This document shows positions 31,287 to 41,626 of a stretch of DNA of 64,000 nucleotides, piece after piece (position 1 is the stretch's first letter; each line of letters starts with the position of its first letter). A model generated the notes under the pieces. The model searched no databases. It was not told the DNA's origin and saw only the letters and a program-made list of their open reading frames with translations. Source of the stretch: Rugalucina vietnamica (Eukaryota; Mollusca; Bivalvia; Lucinida; Lucinidae). Both the position numbers and the translations under genes were made by a program. The stretch lies in NCBI GenBank assembly GCA_964017185.1, contig OZ024876.1:866001-930000 (forward strand), read 5' to 3'.

Positions 31287-32085
31287 TGTTATATATAATT
31301 GATTCAATAATATTGATTCTTTTAAAAGCTATTACTTATCATTTATATATATATAATCAAAGGGAGTAACCCAATTAATTAATATATATTTCTTTTTATG
31401 TTTCTACAATTTATTATCTAGAACTTTGTAGAAGAATGTCATTGACTATTTTTATCACTGTTATATAATTTAGAAGTATAGAAAATTCTATGAGCACTTT
31501 GTGGATAATTCCGGATGAAAATGGAGTGAGTGTTTTTTTTACCATAAGTTAAAAATATATTTGGACTATGTATCTCGAAGGGTCTAGTGGACTTTCGTTT
31601 AGTCTTGATGGTCGTTGCGGCCTTGAATTCTCTCTGGAGAATTCTAAATTCTCTTTGGAGAATTTAAAAGAACTTTCGTTTAGTTCGTTTCTTTTCTAGA
31701 GAAAAGTTTATTATATCATTCTCTAGAAACCTGGAGAATTTCCTTAGATGTATAAATATAGGTCCCAATTCAGTCGTAGGTATTCAGAAATTTGAAGTGA
31801 TTTAAAGTATATAATTTTGGTTGTTTCACTAGTGTTTTGGATTAGAATAAAAGTGTGGGTTAAAATATACATGTGCTCATATTCTGGTTACTGGATTGTG
31901 GACTTACATTTGAGGGACAAGGACTTATTTGACATTAACTTTGTAAGTTATTTATTTATTTATTTACTTATCTGTTTGTTTGTTTGTATGTATTTGCAGC
32001 ATTTATTTGTTTGATTAAATATTGTTAAGTTTAAATTACTTGGTTGTTTTTCGCTGTACCTGTCTAGTTACGCTAGGTCGTAACA
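31287..32085 (+). repeat. 3' LTR
   Basis: 799 bp. It differs from the 5' LTR by about two substitutions and one 1-bp gap, so insertion of the element is recent. Followed by the CTGT target duplication. Confidence 0.95.
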
Positions 32086-32254
32086 CTGTGTAATAACAAA
32101 TGAAATGTAATAAAAAAGTCAAGGTAAACACATCCTACAAACGGGATCCTCTGACTCTAATCCTAAACAACAATTAATAAAATGTAGAGTAGACTAGTAA
32201 CCATCCATTAACTGATTTAAATCAAACCATAAAAGAATATTTCGCAAAACCGCC

Positions 32255-32345
32255 TCCGCGAGGCGGTTCTTAAGAGTTTCCACAATCTATGTTTTGGAAT
32301 AGGAATTATAGGTAAACCCTAGTAAACCCAAGTTTTACTATTTAA
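32255..32345 (-). mobile_element. Family C fragment
   Basis: The hairpin core AACCGCCTCCGCGAGGCGGTT is present, followed by CACAATCTATGTTTTG, as in the C copies at 45241 and 62087. Truncated on both sides. 32346-32886 shows nothing else except a TGACGTCA word near 32718. Confidence 0.6.
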
Positions 32346-32886
32346 GGGAGTATACTATTCAGGGACAATGTTTTCCTAATATTGTATGACATAAAACAAT
32401 CATAGCCCATCAGAGATTCTCTAGAAAAGTTTTTCTTACATACCTCTACCATAAAGATGGAAAAATTCCGGTGTTTTAGTGGTGGTAGATAAATCGATCT
32501 TACACTGCTGGCTTGGTTGCTCATACAAGATAAGAAAAGCACGCGACTAAATTCGATCGTTTCTAGCCCAAAGCAGCTGCTTCCAGCAATAATGTTCAAC
32601 AAAACTAGACTAAATTGGTGTGAATTCATAGGGTATAATCTTGATTCACGCTCGTTTTCAACGAAAAACAAATCAAAACTGCATCTCTTTTGACTTTGAC
32701 AACGATTTATTTACATTTGACGTCATATCCGTAATAAACACTACGTCATCAGAGTTAAAGCACGGTACCAGGTGACTTTACCGGTAAAATGAATTTAGGC
32801 CTAAGCGGGATATGTAAGGAAAAGAATGCCTAGAATGTCCGCGAGGGCGTATGGCATTATGTAAAGAAAGAAAAAAAAGAAAGAAA

Positions 32887-33039
32887 GAATCCATCAGTGG
32901 TGTTCAGTGGAGAAAGGAAAATCTCAACCCTCGGGTCCTTCGTTCCAGTGGGAAACTCGGCGAGCCTCGTTTCCCACTGGAACGGATGGACCCTCGGGTT
33001 GAGATTTTCCTGTCTCCACTGACCACCCATGATGGATTC
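32887..33039. mobile_element. Hairpin MITE with about 68-bp arms
   Basis: GAATCCATCAGTGGTGTTCA at the left is the complement of the right end, with GGAAAATCTCAACCCTCGGG against CCCTCGGGTTGAGATTTTCC. The loop is only about 12 bp. Overall design resembles the hairpin at 23729. Confidence 0.85.
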
Positions 33040-33171
33040 TATTTATCTTAATCACATGCACGGAAATTACTTACATTGTGGGAGTTTTCGAAGCCGTTAA
33101 GCCACCAGGTATTCTAGCAAAAACAAGGAATAAGTGTTTCCTAACATTTTACCAGTTCATGAATAAAAATA

Positions 33172-33655
33172 AAACCGAGATCCTTTAAGAGCAGAAAAAC
33201 ATATTAATGAGTAAGGGGATAGGCCATACCGCGGTTTCAGCCTCTTCAGTGACCCTAGAGATTTGGCAACATGGAGCCAAAGAGAATTACAGTAATTTTG
33301 CATCTTTCAACAAGGTAGTCGATACCTAGACTAATATGGTCAAATGGGGCCAAATATATTAAACGGTGGTTAGAAAATGAATCTAAACCGATTATTTTCT
33401 GATTCGCTGATCTCAAAGGACCAAAAGGGAAATATAATCTGCACTATGGATGATGCACGGGGAGACTTTATAAGGCCGCCACACGCCACAACACAAGCTG
33501 CAGTAATAACAAACGATAATAAAACCGAGATCCTTTAAGAGTCGAGAACATATTAATGAGTAAGGGTATGGGCCATACCGCGGTTTCAGCTACTTAAGCC
33601 TCTTCAGTGACCCTAGAGATTTGGCAACATGGAGCCAAAGAGAAGTCTAGGACCC
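33172..33655 (+). mobile_element. Family A dispersed repeat, tandem form
   Basis: The arm AACCGAGATCCTTTAAGAGC...CATACCGCGGTTTCAG...GGAGCCAAAGAGAA appears at 33172-33293 and at about 33530-33652. The family A interior (GGATGATGCACGGGGAGACT, GCCGCCACACGCCA) lies between. Non-coding. Confidence 0.8.
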
Positions 33656-34155
33656 TGTAAAACCATGAAGTCTGGGACCCTGTAAAACCGGCTTACGCCT
33701 CCCAGTTATTTTATATTACTGATCGTTTCAAGGCGATTTTTCTGTTGTGGTTCTAATTGTTTTATGTTTTAGAGTCGAATTTTTGTGCTGTTTTAACCTT
33801 ATGTATGTTTCCATATTTTTCGTTTAGTTCGATTAACTGAGTGACACTTATTGGGAATGAGCTGCTCACTCGGCTTACGATATGTCTTTTTGGTATAAGT
33901 ACCAAATTTAGTTTTTCTCCCACCTCGGTTTTTAGAGTGGGAATTTCTTTCTGATTGCTCCTTTTCCTGATCGTTGCCTAATTGTACCTTTCCATATTTT
34001 AGTTTAGTTCGGTTAACTGAGTGGCACGTTTTGGGAATTAGCTGCTCACTTGGCTTTGGTACCTAATGGTCAATTCAGTTTTCTCCCGCCTCGGTTTTTA
34101 GAGTGGGAATTTCTTTCTGATTGCACCGTTTCCTGATCATTGCTTACTTGTAAAT
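33656..34155 (+). mobile_element. Two adjacent PLE 3' ends in tandem
   Basis: 33656-33985 ends in CGTTGCCTAATTGTACCTTT. 33986-34155 repeats the last about 170 bp (GAGTGGCACGTTTTGGGAAT to CATTGCTTACTTGTAAATTG). Both are 5'-truncated, plus orientation. Confidence 0.8.
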
Positions 34156-34239
34156 TGTCAAAGCATTCACTCTGACTTTTTACTTCTTTCTTATATAAGA
34201 TGATGAAACATGAACTACAAAGCGCAGCTATTAAATGTT

Positions 34240-36288
34240 TTGCTTTGTTTTATCTTTTTTTTTTATTTGGAGGGTTACAAGAACATTCCGCAACTAATTT
34301 AATCAATAAAAGTAGTAGCAGCTGCTCTATTAAGTTATACAGACAGATTGTTGGAATTCCGATGAGTACAAATTGCTCCCCTCTCGTAGCTGATTTATTT
34401 TTTTTTACTACTACGAAAGAGATTTCATGGATTCTCTTAACCATGATAATCAAGCTGATGTTAACGAGGCCTTTAATTCGACTTCTTGGTACCTCTATGA
34501 CCTTTTGAACATTGACAATCCTTATTTTGAAGGCATGTCCACCCGAACTACAGTTGAATAAAGCCATCATCACAGATATCGAAGCCCCCTTTTCGGATTA
34601 ACATCTTTCTATTGCAAATGGATTTGTTTTGTTTTTGTTTTTGTTTCTAAAATTTATGATAAACGCGATTTCTTTGATTTTGATCTAGTAAATTTTACGT
34701 TTTTGGATGGTGACATTCCTCGCCGTGTTTCGAATGGTGTAAACATTTCGCAGCTTATTAGGTTTGCTAGAGTCTGCAATCATGTAGCGGACTTCAACGC
34801 GCGACATGAATGTTTAACAGCCTAACTTCTCCAGCAGGACTATCGCTATCATTATCTTCGAAAAACATTTTCTAAATTTTATCGCAGACACAGTGATTTG
34901 ATTTCAAAATTTAATGTTGAGGTAAAAAGGTACAAGTAGGCAACGATCAGGAGAAGGCGCAATCAGAAAAAGATTCCCACTCCAAAAACCGAGGTAGGAA
35001 AATACTTAACTCTTAATCAGGTACTTATACCATGAAAACATCTCGTAGGCCGTATGAGCAGCTATTTTCTCAATAGGTGGCCACTCAGTTACCTATACTG
35101 ACCTAAAAATATGAAAATATACATGTACATAAGGCACCAACAGCACACAAATTTTAAACACCAAGACATATAACAAAAAGAACCATCACAGAAGTATCGC
35201 CTTGGAACGATCAGTAATATAAAATTACTGGCGGGCTTAAACCGGTTTTACAGGTACCTAACCCCGCCCTCAGCTTCTGCAGTGGTTCACAACATTTAGT
35301 TAGTTGTTCGGTCCTCGTGGTGAATCTCTAACTAGTCAATGAATCATCATGGACAAACAAATAAATCATGATAAACCATAATGGATCAAAAACGAGGACT
35401 CACAGATAGAGTAAGCTGCCCGACGATGGAGATCCCTGGACGCTTTTACATGAGGGCCTGTCGGAACCAGAATTTCATGGTAGCTTTGTTTACAAATTTA
35501 AGAAACTTATACAAAAGAGTGATTTTTTTTTCAGTTCAGAAAAATCATAACACGTAACAGACGTATATATGTTATAACTTGAATGACAGTCTGCATGTTT
35601 AGTTTTTAACCCGATCATGGTTGATAACTATGATGCCTTCTTGAATTGCACGCCGGTGGGTCGGGCGTCAGACTCTAAGATGGTCTCGACATAAAGCTAT
35701 TGATTTTATGTGGTTGGGGCCGGAGATTCTTGTCTGTTGCTTGGCCCACCGGGGTTCATCTGGTGTTTTTCTTTTGCTCCGGGTTTCAGTTAGTTATTCG
35801 GTGCCCAGGGATCTCCATCGTCGGGCAGCTTACTGAGTCTGTTGAGTCCCCCTTTTTTATTCATCGGTGTGGATATCATGATGTATTCGTATGTCCTTGA
35901 TTCATTGACTAGTTGGAGATTCACCACGAGGACCGAACAACTAACTAAATGTTATGAACCACTGCAGAAGATGAGGGTGAGGTTGGCGCCTGTAAAAGTG
36001 GTTTAAGCCCCATCCCGAACCTCCAGTAATTTTATATTATTGATCGTTCCAAGGCGATACTTCTGTTGTGCTTCTAATTGTTTTGTGTTTTGGAGTCGAA
36101 TATTTGAGCCTTATGTACGTTTTCATATTTTAGTTAAGTTCGGGTAACTGAGTGGCAGCCTATTGGGGAATAACTGCTTATTCGGCTTACGATATGTTTT
36201 CTTGGTATAAGTACCTAAGTGTAATTTTAGTTTTCCCACCCCTCGGTTTGTGTAGTGGGAATCCTGATCATTGCCTACTTGTACCTTT
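34240..36288 (+). pseudogene. Penelope-like element: RT remnant plus 3' region
   Basis: Frames broken by shifts retain PLE-type RT pieces in order: KLYRQIVGIPMSTNCSPLVA, then RDFMDSLNHD near 34430, DLLNIDNPYFEGM near 34500, and FDFDLVNFTFLDGDIPRRV near 34675-34735. QLIRFARVCNHVADFNARHE and YHYLRKTFSKFYRRH follow. After the nested insertion (34927-35443) the frame resumes with GLSEPEFHGSFVYKFKKLI and ends near 35660 at NCTPVGRASDS. The 3' region then runs to CTTGTACCTTT at 36288. No GIY-YIG endonuclease is seen after the RT. PLE assignment rests on the GIPMGTNCAPL-type motif. Confidence 0.72.
34927..35443 (-). mobile_element. PLE 3'-end fragment nested in a PLE RT
   Basis: Reverse-orientation copy from AGGTACAAGTAGGCAACG to CGACGATGGAGATCCCTGG. 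It divides the RT reading (FNVEVK before, HEGLSEPEF after), so one PLE inserted into another. Confidence 0.85.
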
Positions 36289-36523
36289 CTTTACAAATAA
36301 ATAGGTAAATACTGCAAAAATAAAAACAAATTATGGGGATTGTTCAACCCAACAACTAGAAACTAGATGAATAAGCACATTATCACTGAGCAAAACAACC
36401 TGCTTGCTAATAGGTCGTACAAGTGTGATTATTGCTATTTTACGCCTAACCTATGTTTGTTTGTTTGCTGCTAGGGAAAATCAGCAAACAACAGAAAGGT
36501 AAGGACCTCTCATGATTCATTTG

Positions 36524-36996
36524 TTTTTCCTTGATGATTCATTGACCAGTTAGAGATTCACCACGAAGACTGAGCAACTAACTAAATGCTGTGAACCATT
36601 GCAGAAGATAAGGGTGAGACTTGGGCCCAGTAAACGAAAACAAAAATTGAGATCCTTTAAGAGCAGTGAGCGTATTAATGAGAAAAGAGATGGGCCATAC
36701 AGGTTGAACACCCCAGTAATTTTATATTACTGATCGTTCCAAGGTGATACCTATGTTGTGGTTCTTTTTGCTTTATGTTTTGGAGTCGATTTTTGTGCTG
36801 TTTGAACCTTATGTATCTTTCATATTTTAGTTAAGTTCGGGTAACTGAGAACTATTTGAAAACAGCTACTCACTAGGCTTACGATATGTTTTCTTAGTAT
36901 AAGTATCTAATTGTCAATTTAGCTTTTTCCCACCTCGGTTTTTGGAGTGGGAATTTATTTCTGATTGCGCATTTTCCTCTCCATTGCTTACTTATT
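36524..36996 (+). mobile_element. PLE 3' fragment carrying a family A scrap
   Basis: Starts with TGATTCATTGACCAGTTAGA and ends near ATTGCTTACTTATTTCTGAT. At 36641-36700 the PLE sequence is interrupted by a family A arm (GAGATCCTTTAAGAGCAGTG...GATGGGCCATAC). 36289-36523 holds nothing recognised. Confidence 0.75.
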
Positions 36997-37109
36997 TCTG
37001 ATATGAAATAGCATTCCGAAATCACACAAATGCAACTTCAATCAATATAGAGGGTACAGTTCGATACTTTTCTTATAACCATTGATTGTAGATCCTGTAA
37101 AAGATGGTG

Positions 37110-37329
37110 TTAGACCAGTAATTTAAGATCCAACGCATTCAACGACGGGAAAGGACGAATAACACAGAGCGTCAAAAATACAGTTAACAACACGCATGAG
37201 GAACAAGATGACCAGGTCCTTGTCGGCGAAATTGCCATTTGGATGGCATCAAACAAAATGAATATGAAGGAAACAATTGATAGGCAGACAAAATTTACAA
37301 ACATTAAAATAAATAACTGAATAACCAAC
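37110..37329 (-). CDS. Candidate terminal exon of a membrane protein
   Basis: On the minus strand an acceptor (CTTCTTTACAG) precedes an exon open from 37329 to a TAA at 37110. It encodes two strongly hydrophobic segments, VIQLFILMFVNFVCLSIVSF with FIFILF, and CSSCVLLTVFLTLCVI, separated by a polar loop (QMAISPTRTW). Two membrane spans after a plausible acceptor suggest the 3' exon of a multi-pass protein. No family can be named, no upstream exon was placed, and no polyadenylation signal is obvious. Confidence 0.3.
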
Positions 37330-38113
37330 CTGTAAAGAAGTATCTGGGTCTCTAACTGATTTTACAGGGCTCTTAGTTCGTTGCTTTTTAAACAAAAAAG
37401 GTTTGCACTACTTCTTCTGATAAACACAAGTTATAGAATTAATGTATAGTATACATATCATGCACGATGATCCTATTCCGAGATCCCGAACGAAGATAAA
37501 ATTCCTCTCTGTCTACAACTTTTGCACTCGTCAATTTTAGAATTGGTTGATGCATCTCAGGTGTCTACCTTGTTGGGAAACAACTGGTCAATTTGCTTTT
37601 CATGCCTTTTGTAACATATGTATAATGCTTTGTACTGCTTTCTTTCTCGCCTGGTGTCTGGGATGGGATTTTAATCAATATGCCTTCCATTTTCACGTTT
37701 CGATAAATTACGACAGAATACGAAAGTTACAAAGACACATTTAATCATCGCGTTCGAGAGGTTATGGTCGCTGATCCACTTGCGCTTGTAATCATTTAAC
37801 AATCTCGCTGCGTCCAGTTTGGGCTCGCTCATCTCATTCGCCAAAACGAATCGGAAAGAAGGTAACGTTTCGGAAAAATGAGTCTAAGAGTGGAGACAGA
37901 TGTCCCTTAAAAAGAGTCAAGCCCTCTAGTGGTTTGTACACTGACTGTTCCAAGACGCGTCTGATGTGATTTATCTTCATGTTTTCTAGTAGTTCTGTCT
38001 GCTTCTCTGTTGTGTATCACCTTAGTGCTTAGATGATGCTCGCTGGGTGACTGCCTTGTTGGGAAACAGCTAGTCACGTGTTTCCCGTTTGGTGTCTGGC
38101 TTTTGATTTTAGA
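37330..38113. other. Diverged PLE-like debris, otherwise nothing clear
   Basis: TTGTTGGGAAACAACTGGTC at about 37558 and CTTGTTGGGAAACAGCTAGT at about 38061 look like an old subfamily of the PLE 3' region (compare CTATTGGGAAATAGCTGCTC). No gene recognised. Confidence 0.4.
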
Positions 38114-38117
38114 TTAA

Positions 38118-38338
38118 CCCATATTTGACGAATGGATTCTCCCATCATTATCATTTGGGCGAGTCCATTTTCATATTTAGGCGCTTCAGGTATGATTTTA
38201 AAGTTTTATTCCATTTTTCGATGAAATTCCTCTAAGCAAACAGAATAGCCCCAGATGGGACGCCGCGTTCTGCGGCGTCACTTCTGGGGCTATTCTGTTT
38301 GCCTATGTCTTATTAAAGGGACGCCAGGCTTATATGAG
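38118..38338 (+). mobile_element. Family F hairpin MITE, copy 1 (TTAA-flanked)
   Basis: Flanked by TTAA on both sides. Ends CCCATATTTGACGAATGG and the complement of GCTTATATGAG. The centre is a long hairpin: AACAGAATAGCCCCAGATGG, GACGCCGCG, then the reverse. Copies at 40317-40523 and 45573-45774 share ends, hairpin and TTAA. Confidence 0.88.
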
Positions 38339-38359
38339 TTAAGCATGTCTAACAAGGAT

Positions 38360-38840
38360 GAAATACAACAAATTCACAACCAGAACGCAGAACAAATCGT
38401 CAGCATCTTTTTCCAAAAGGTGGCCACTTAATTACCTGAACTTAACTAGATACATAATTTCGCATCAAAAAAGTGCAAACAGCTAAAAGCTCGACATCAA
38501 AACAGAACCACAACAGAAGTGCCGCCTTGGAGTGGTCAGTAATGTAACATTATTTGGGGGTTTAAATCAAGCACATGCATACAGGAACCAGCCTCACCCT
38601 TTGCGTCGCAGTGGTTCAAAGGGAACAATATCATGCGCTGAGTGAATAATAATTAAAACTGAGATCCTGTGGGTAGTTATTTCCCTAAGTTCCCATTCCT
38701 GAACTAAACTAAATAAATGATTATTCACATACACTGTAAAAGACGCAAATAGCACAACTGTCGAAAACATTACTAAAGTTCGAAGACGGTACTTCGAGGT
38801 GGTCCTATTTGTTATGGACTTGCTCGCAACCATGGCAACA
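38360..38840 (-). mobile_element. Old, diverged PLE 3' fragments
   Basis: Two successive reverse-orientation pieces (38360-38640 and about 38670-38840). They keep AGGTGGCCACTTAATTACCT, CAGAACCACAACAGAAGTGC and GGAGTGGTCAGTAATGTAAC, but are much more diverged than the other copies, so they are older insertions or a different subfamily. Confidence 0.55.
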
Positions 38841-40312
38841 GCTAGGTTTACGGTAAAACCCAACACATCTTCCGGTCTTACTCAATGTTCCAGGTCATCT
38901 CTGACACAAAGCTTCTCTGCCATGGACGACTCGGTCCAGACGCCTCAGCCCATTTTTTCAATACGGGATTGTGGGAACATGTTGGAACCGCCTCAAATAA
39001 AGTTGCACAAGAAAACTTATTAACTAAAATTAATCAGTTGTTTAAGTGTTTGATTAATTGAAGTTTGACACTACAAGAGACAAATCGATTTGTAACATGC
39101 CACAGCAATTCCTGTATAACCCGTCGCAAACGAAATGTGACATGGCACTGTCAACACAAATATGCTTGCGAGCACCACTAGAATGGGACTACTAAAAAGC
39201 TAGTAGATATAAAAAGCTATGACCGACATTTTGGCTTGCCTGCCACATGTAATTTCTGTTACGTCAGTACTGATGTAAATTTGTCCATACGGACAGGATC
39301 TTTTCTTTTCTCCTGCGCGAGTTTGAAATTAAGAATTTATCAATTTTGAAATGAGTGGGTGGGGTATGTTAAACATACATCTACCGTTTTCTTGAACCTG
39401 TCAATCAAATGATGATATGCATTTATTGCTAATAGACGTCATAGATACTAAGATGAATATAGTTATTCTTTTAAAATTTTAAATAGCTTGGTTTAGAATT
39501 GGAAATGTAACTGGTTTTCGTGGGACCCATTTCCTGGAAAATGGAATGCATTTGAATAAAATTACACAAAACCTACATGTCTAGGATACATAATCTGAAA
39601 AATCAAGGATTATTTCGGGGTCATGGAAATGTATTTCTCTGTAAAAGTTAGTGTAAACATGTTTTTTTTTTTCTGGAAAATTGTCAAAGTGGAATACTTG
39701 GGGTGGCTCGTGTGAGCTTATTGTTTGCTGAAAGATGACATGCCTTTTGTTTCATGTTCTTATATGATTGAAGTCAAAGACTACATCTAAAAATCTGGCT
39801 TATTTTTTTTTTCAAAAAGCTAAGAAAAATGGGTCCCACAATTTCAACTCGGAAGTAACTGAAAAATGACTCACTAAGTCTTGCTCTGAGCTGACCACTC
39901 ATTTCACAATCATGTATACACAAATCCATGTATTTGCAACATATTGAACAGCCCCATGATAAAAAATGCTAAAGAATGTAACATTGTTGAAAAAAATAAA
40001 CAATGCTTTCTTATACAGGTAAATCTTCAAACATCTATATACAGTGACCACACATAAGTCGTTAAGCAAGTGGAGCCAAATGTATAAGAAAAAACTGGTT
40101 AGAAATTGAATTTAACCCGAAATTACATTTTCTCAGAATATCCTCGCTGATCTCCAATATACAAATAGAAAATATTGATTGGCAAAACAGTGCTGGTTTC
40201 GGCAGCTTAAGAGTCTGTTATTGTGAATTTATTGGACGTTTGCCCTCTGACAATAAGAAAACGTCATTTGAGTTTTGCTTTCAGTTGGAATTGTAACGTC
40301 AATTGTAAGACA
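38841..40312. other. No recognisable gene; possible family A relic near 40070-40215
   Basis: AT-rich DNA. Near 40070-40215 the order GTGGAGCCAAATGTA, GGTTAGAAATTGAATTTAAC, CTGATCTCCAATATAC recalls a degraded family A interior. Nothing else identified. Confidence 0.35.
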
Positions 40313-40316
40313 TTAA

Positions 40317-40523
40317 CCCATATTTGACGAATGGATTCTACCGATGAGTCCACTTTCATTTCTAGGGGTGATATGAGTGATTTTTAATTTTTATCTCATT
40401 TTTCAATGAAATTTCTCTGTGCAAACAGAATAGCCCCAGATGGGACGCCGCGTTCTGCGGCGTCACATCTGGGGCTATTCTGTTTGCCTATGTCCCACAA
40501 AAAGGACGCCAGGCTTATATGAG
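40317..40523 (+). mobile_element. Family F hairpin MITE, copy 2 (TTAA-flanked)
   Basis: TTAA at 40313-40316 and 40524-40527. The hairpin AATAGCCCCAGATGGGACGC...CTGGGGCTATT is intact. 207 bp, closely similar to copy 1. The next 400 bp, 40528-40928, holds nothing recognised. Confidence 0.9.
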
Positions 40524-40928
40524 TTAAGAGCTCAAAATAATAAGTCTATCATAACAAAAGCCTATGAAGGCGAAAGCCTGCATCGGCAATAGGTCGAGGA
40601 AACACATGTGACTAATTTCCCTGGCTTCCCGCGCAGAAATTTGTTCTATAATTAGACGAGTCATTGCGAAGAAAACATGTCGAGATAGCAGCAGGAGTTA
40701 ATCAACGATTACATGGACTCTTATAAATGATAATTAACATGTACCTGATAATCAGCACCAAAAGGAATTGTGGTGGTATATGAATGTTAATAAAATATTT
40801 AAATATCAACCAACATATCCTAAAAGAGCATATACATGTTACGACAAATTTTTAAAATAGAATTTGAATAATTGCATCACAAAGGGGTGTATATCAGCGA
40901 GCATCTGTCTAAACTTTGAGAGAAGCCA

Positions 40929-41168
40929 TATGGGCCGCCTCATGAGAAAACAAACAAACTGCATATGCGAAAACAGAGGCGCAGATCAGCTTCGCAGTAA
41001 CTGTGAAGCTGATCAGCGCCTTTGTTTTCGCTACACGGATAGTACAATTCCTCTCATTTTTAAATCCAAAATTTCCAGCCTCGAGCCATCTTCTGTGACT
41101 GTACAGGCCGGTTTGTGTCGGGCATGTTCGGAAACCACATTGTTGGTTTTCCAACGAGGCGGCTGATA
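40929..41168 (-). mobile_element. Family D hairpin MITE, copy 2
   Basis: Reverse orientation relative to 11833. Same centre (GGCGCAGATCAGCTTCGCAG, AAGCTGATCAGCGCC) and the same flank GGCCGGTTTGTGTCGGGCAT. 41169-41626 shows nothing recognised. Confidence 0.85.
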
Positions 41169-41626
41169 TAATTAATGAAAGAAAATAACGTTACATGACA
41201 AAGTTGTGAACTCAAAATGTGTGATTTGCTCGCGATTTTCAACTTTCATGCATTAGAGAATATCATGGCTGATCTTAACTTTTAAAAGTCGCACATGTGT
41301 TTTGCATGTATTTGAAAGATTTGCTGATTCAGTCAATATTTTTTTTTCAGTCTTGTCGGCATAGAACATGCTTCTGTTGAATTTCGTATTTTAAATGCAT
41401 GCATTTTATAAGTATACAAACAAGAAGTTTCTACACAGAAAAGTCCTTGATACGATGTATATAGTCAGCTTAATTAAATTGTCTTCACGTGAAGGAAACA
41501 TTGCAATTCTGGTCTCGATTAACATAGCCGTTGCCAGTAACATGTTTTCAATTTTCTCTATAGGAATCAAATTGCACTGCGTCATTGGAATTCATGATAC
41601 TAGTAACCGGCCTTGACCGAACATAC

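Larger units (their letters stand above)
25355..32085 (+). mobile_element. Ty3-family LTR retrotransposon, Gmr1-type order, with a nested PLE
   Basis: The 6.73-kb element has LTRs 25355-26154 and 31287-32085, both TGTTAT...TAACA, and the target duplication CTGT at 25351-25354 and 32086-32089. The primer site follows the 5' LTR and the polypurine tract precedes the 3' LTR. Internal order is gag, protease, integrase, RT and RNase H remnant. Integrase ahead of RT is known for the Gmr1 lineage of Ty3 elements. The gag style (charged coiled coil, then VPPF, LPLDQ, YRQKFR) also fits relatives in fish and invertebrates. The LTRs differ by only about three changes in 800 bp. The copy is defective: PLE insertion in integrase, RT core damage and loss of most of RNase H. 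Confidence 0.93.

Noticed and set aside
32342..32671. 109-codon minus-strand frame
   Set aside because: No splice, promoter or family signal; length within chance for this base composition.
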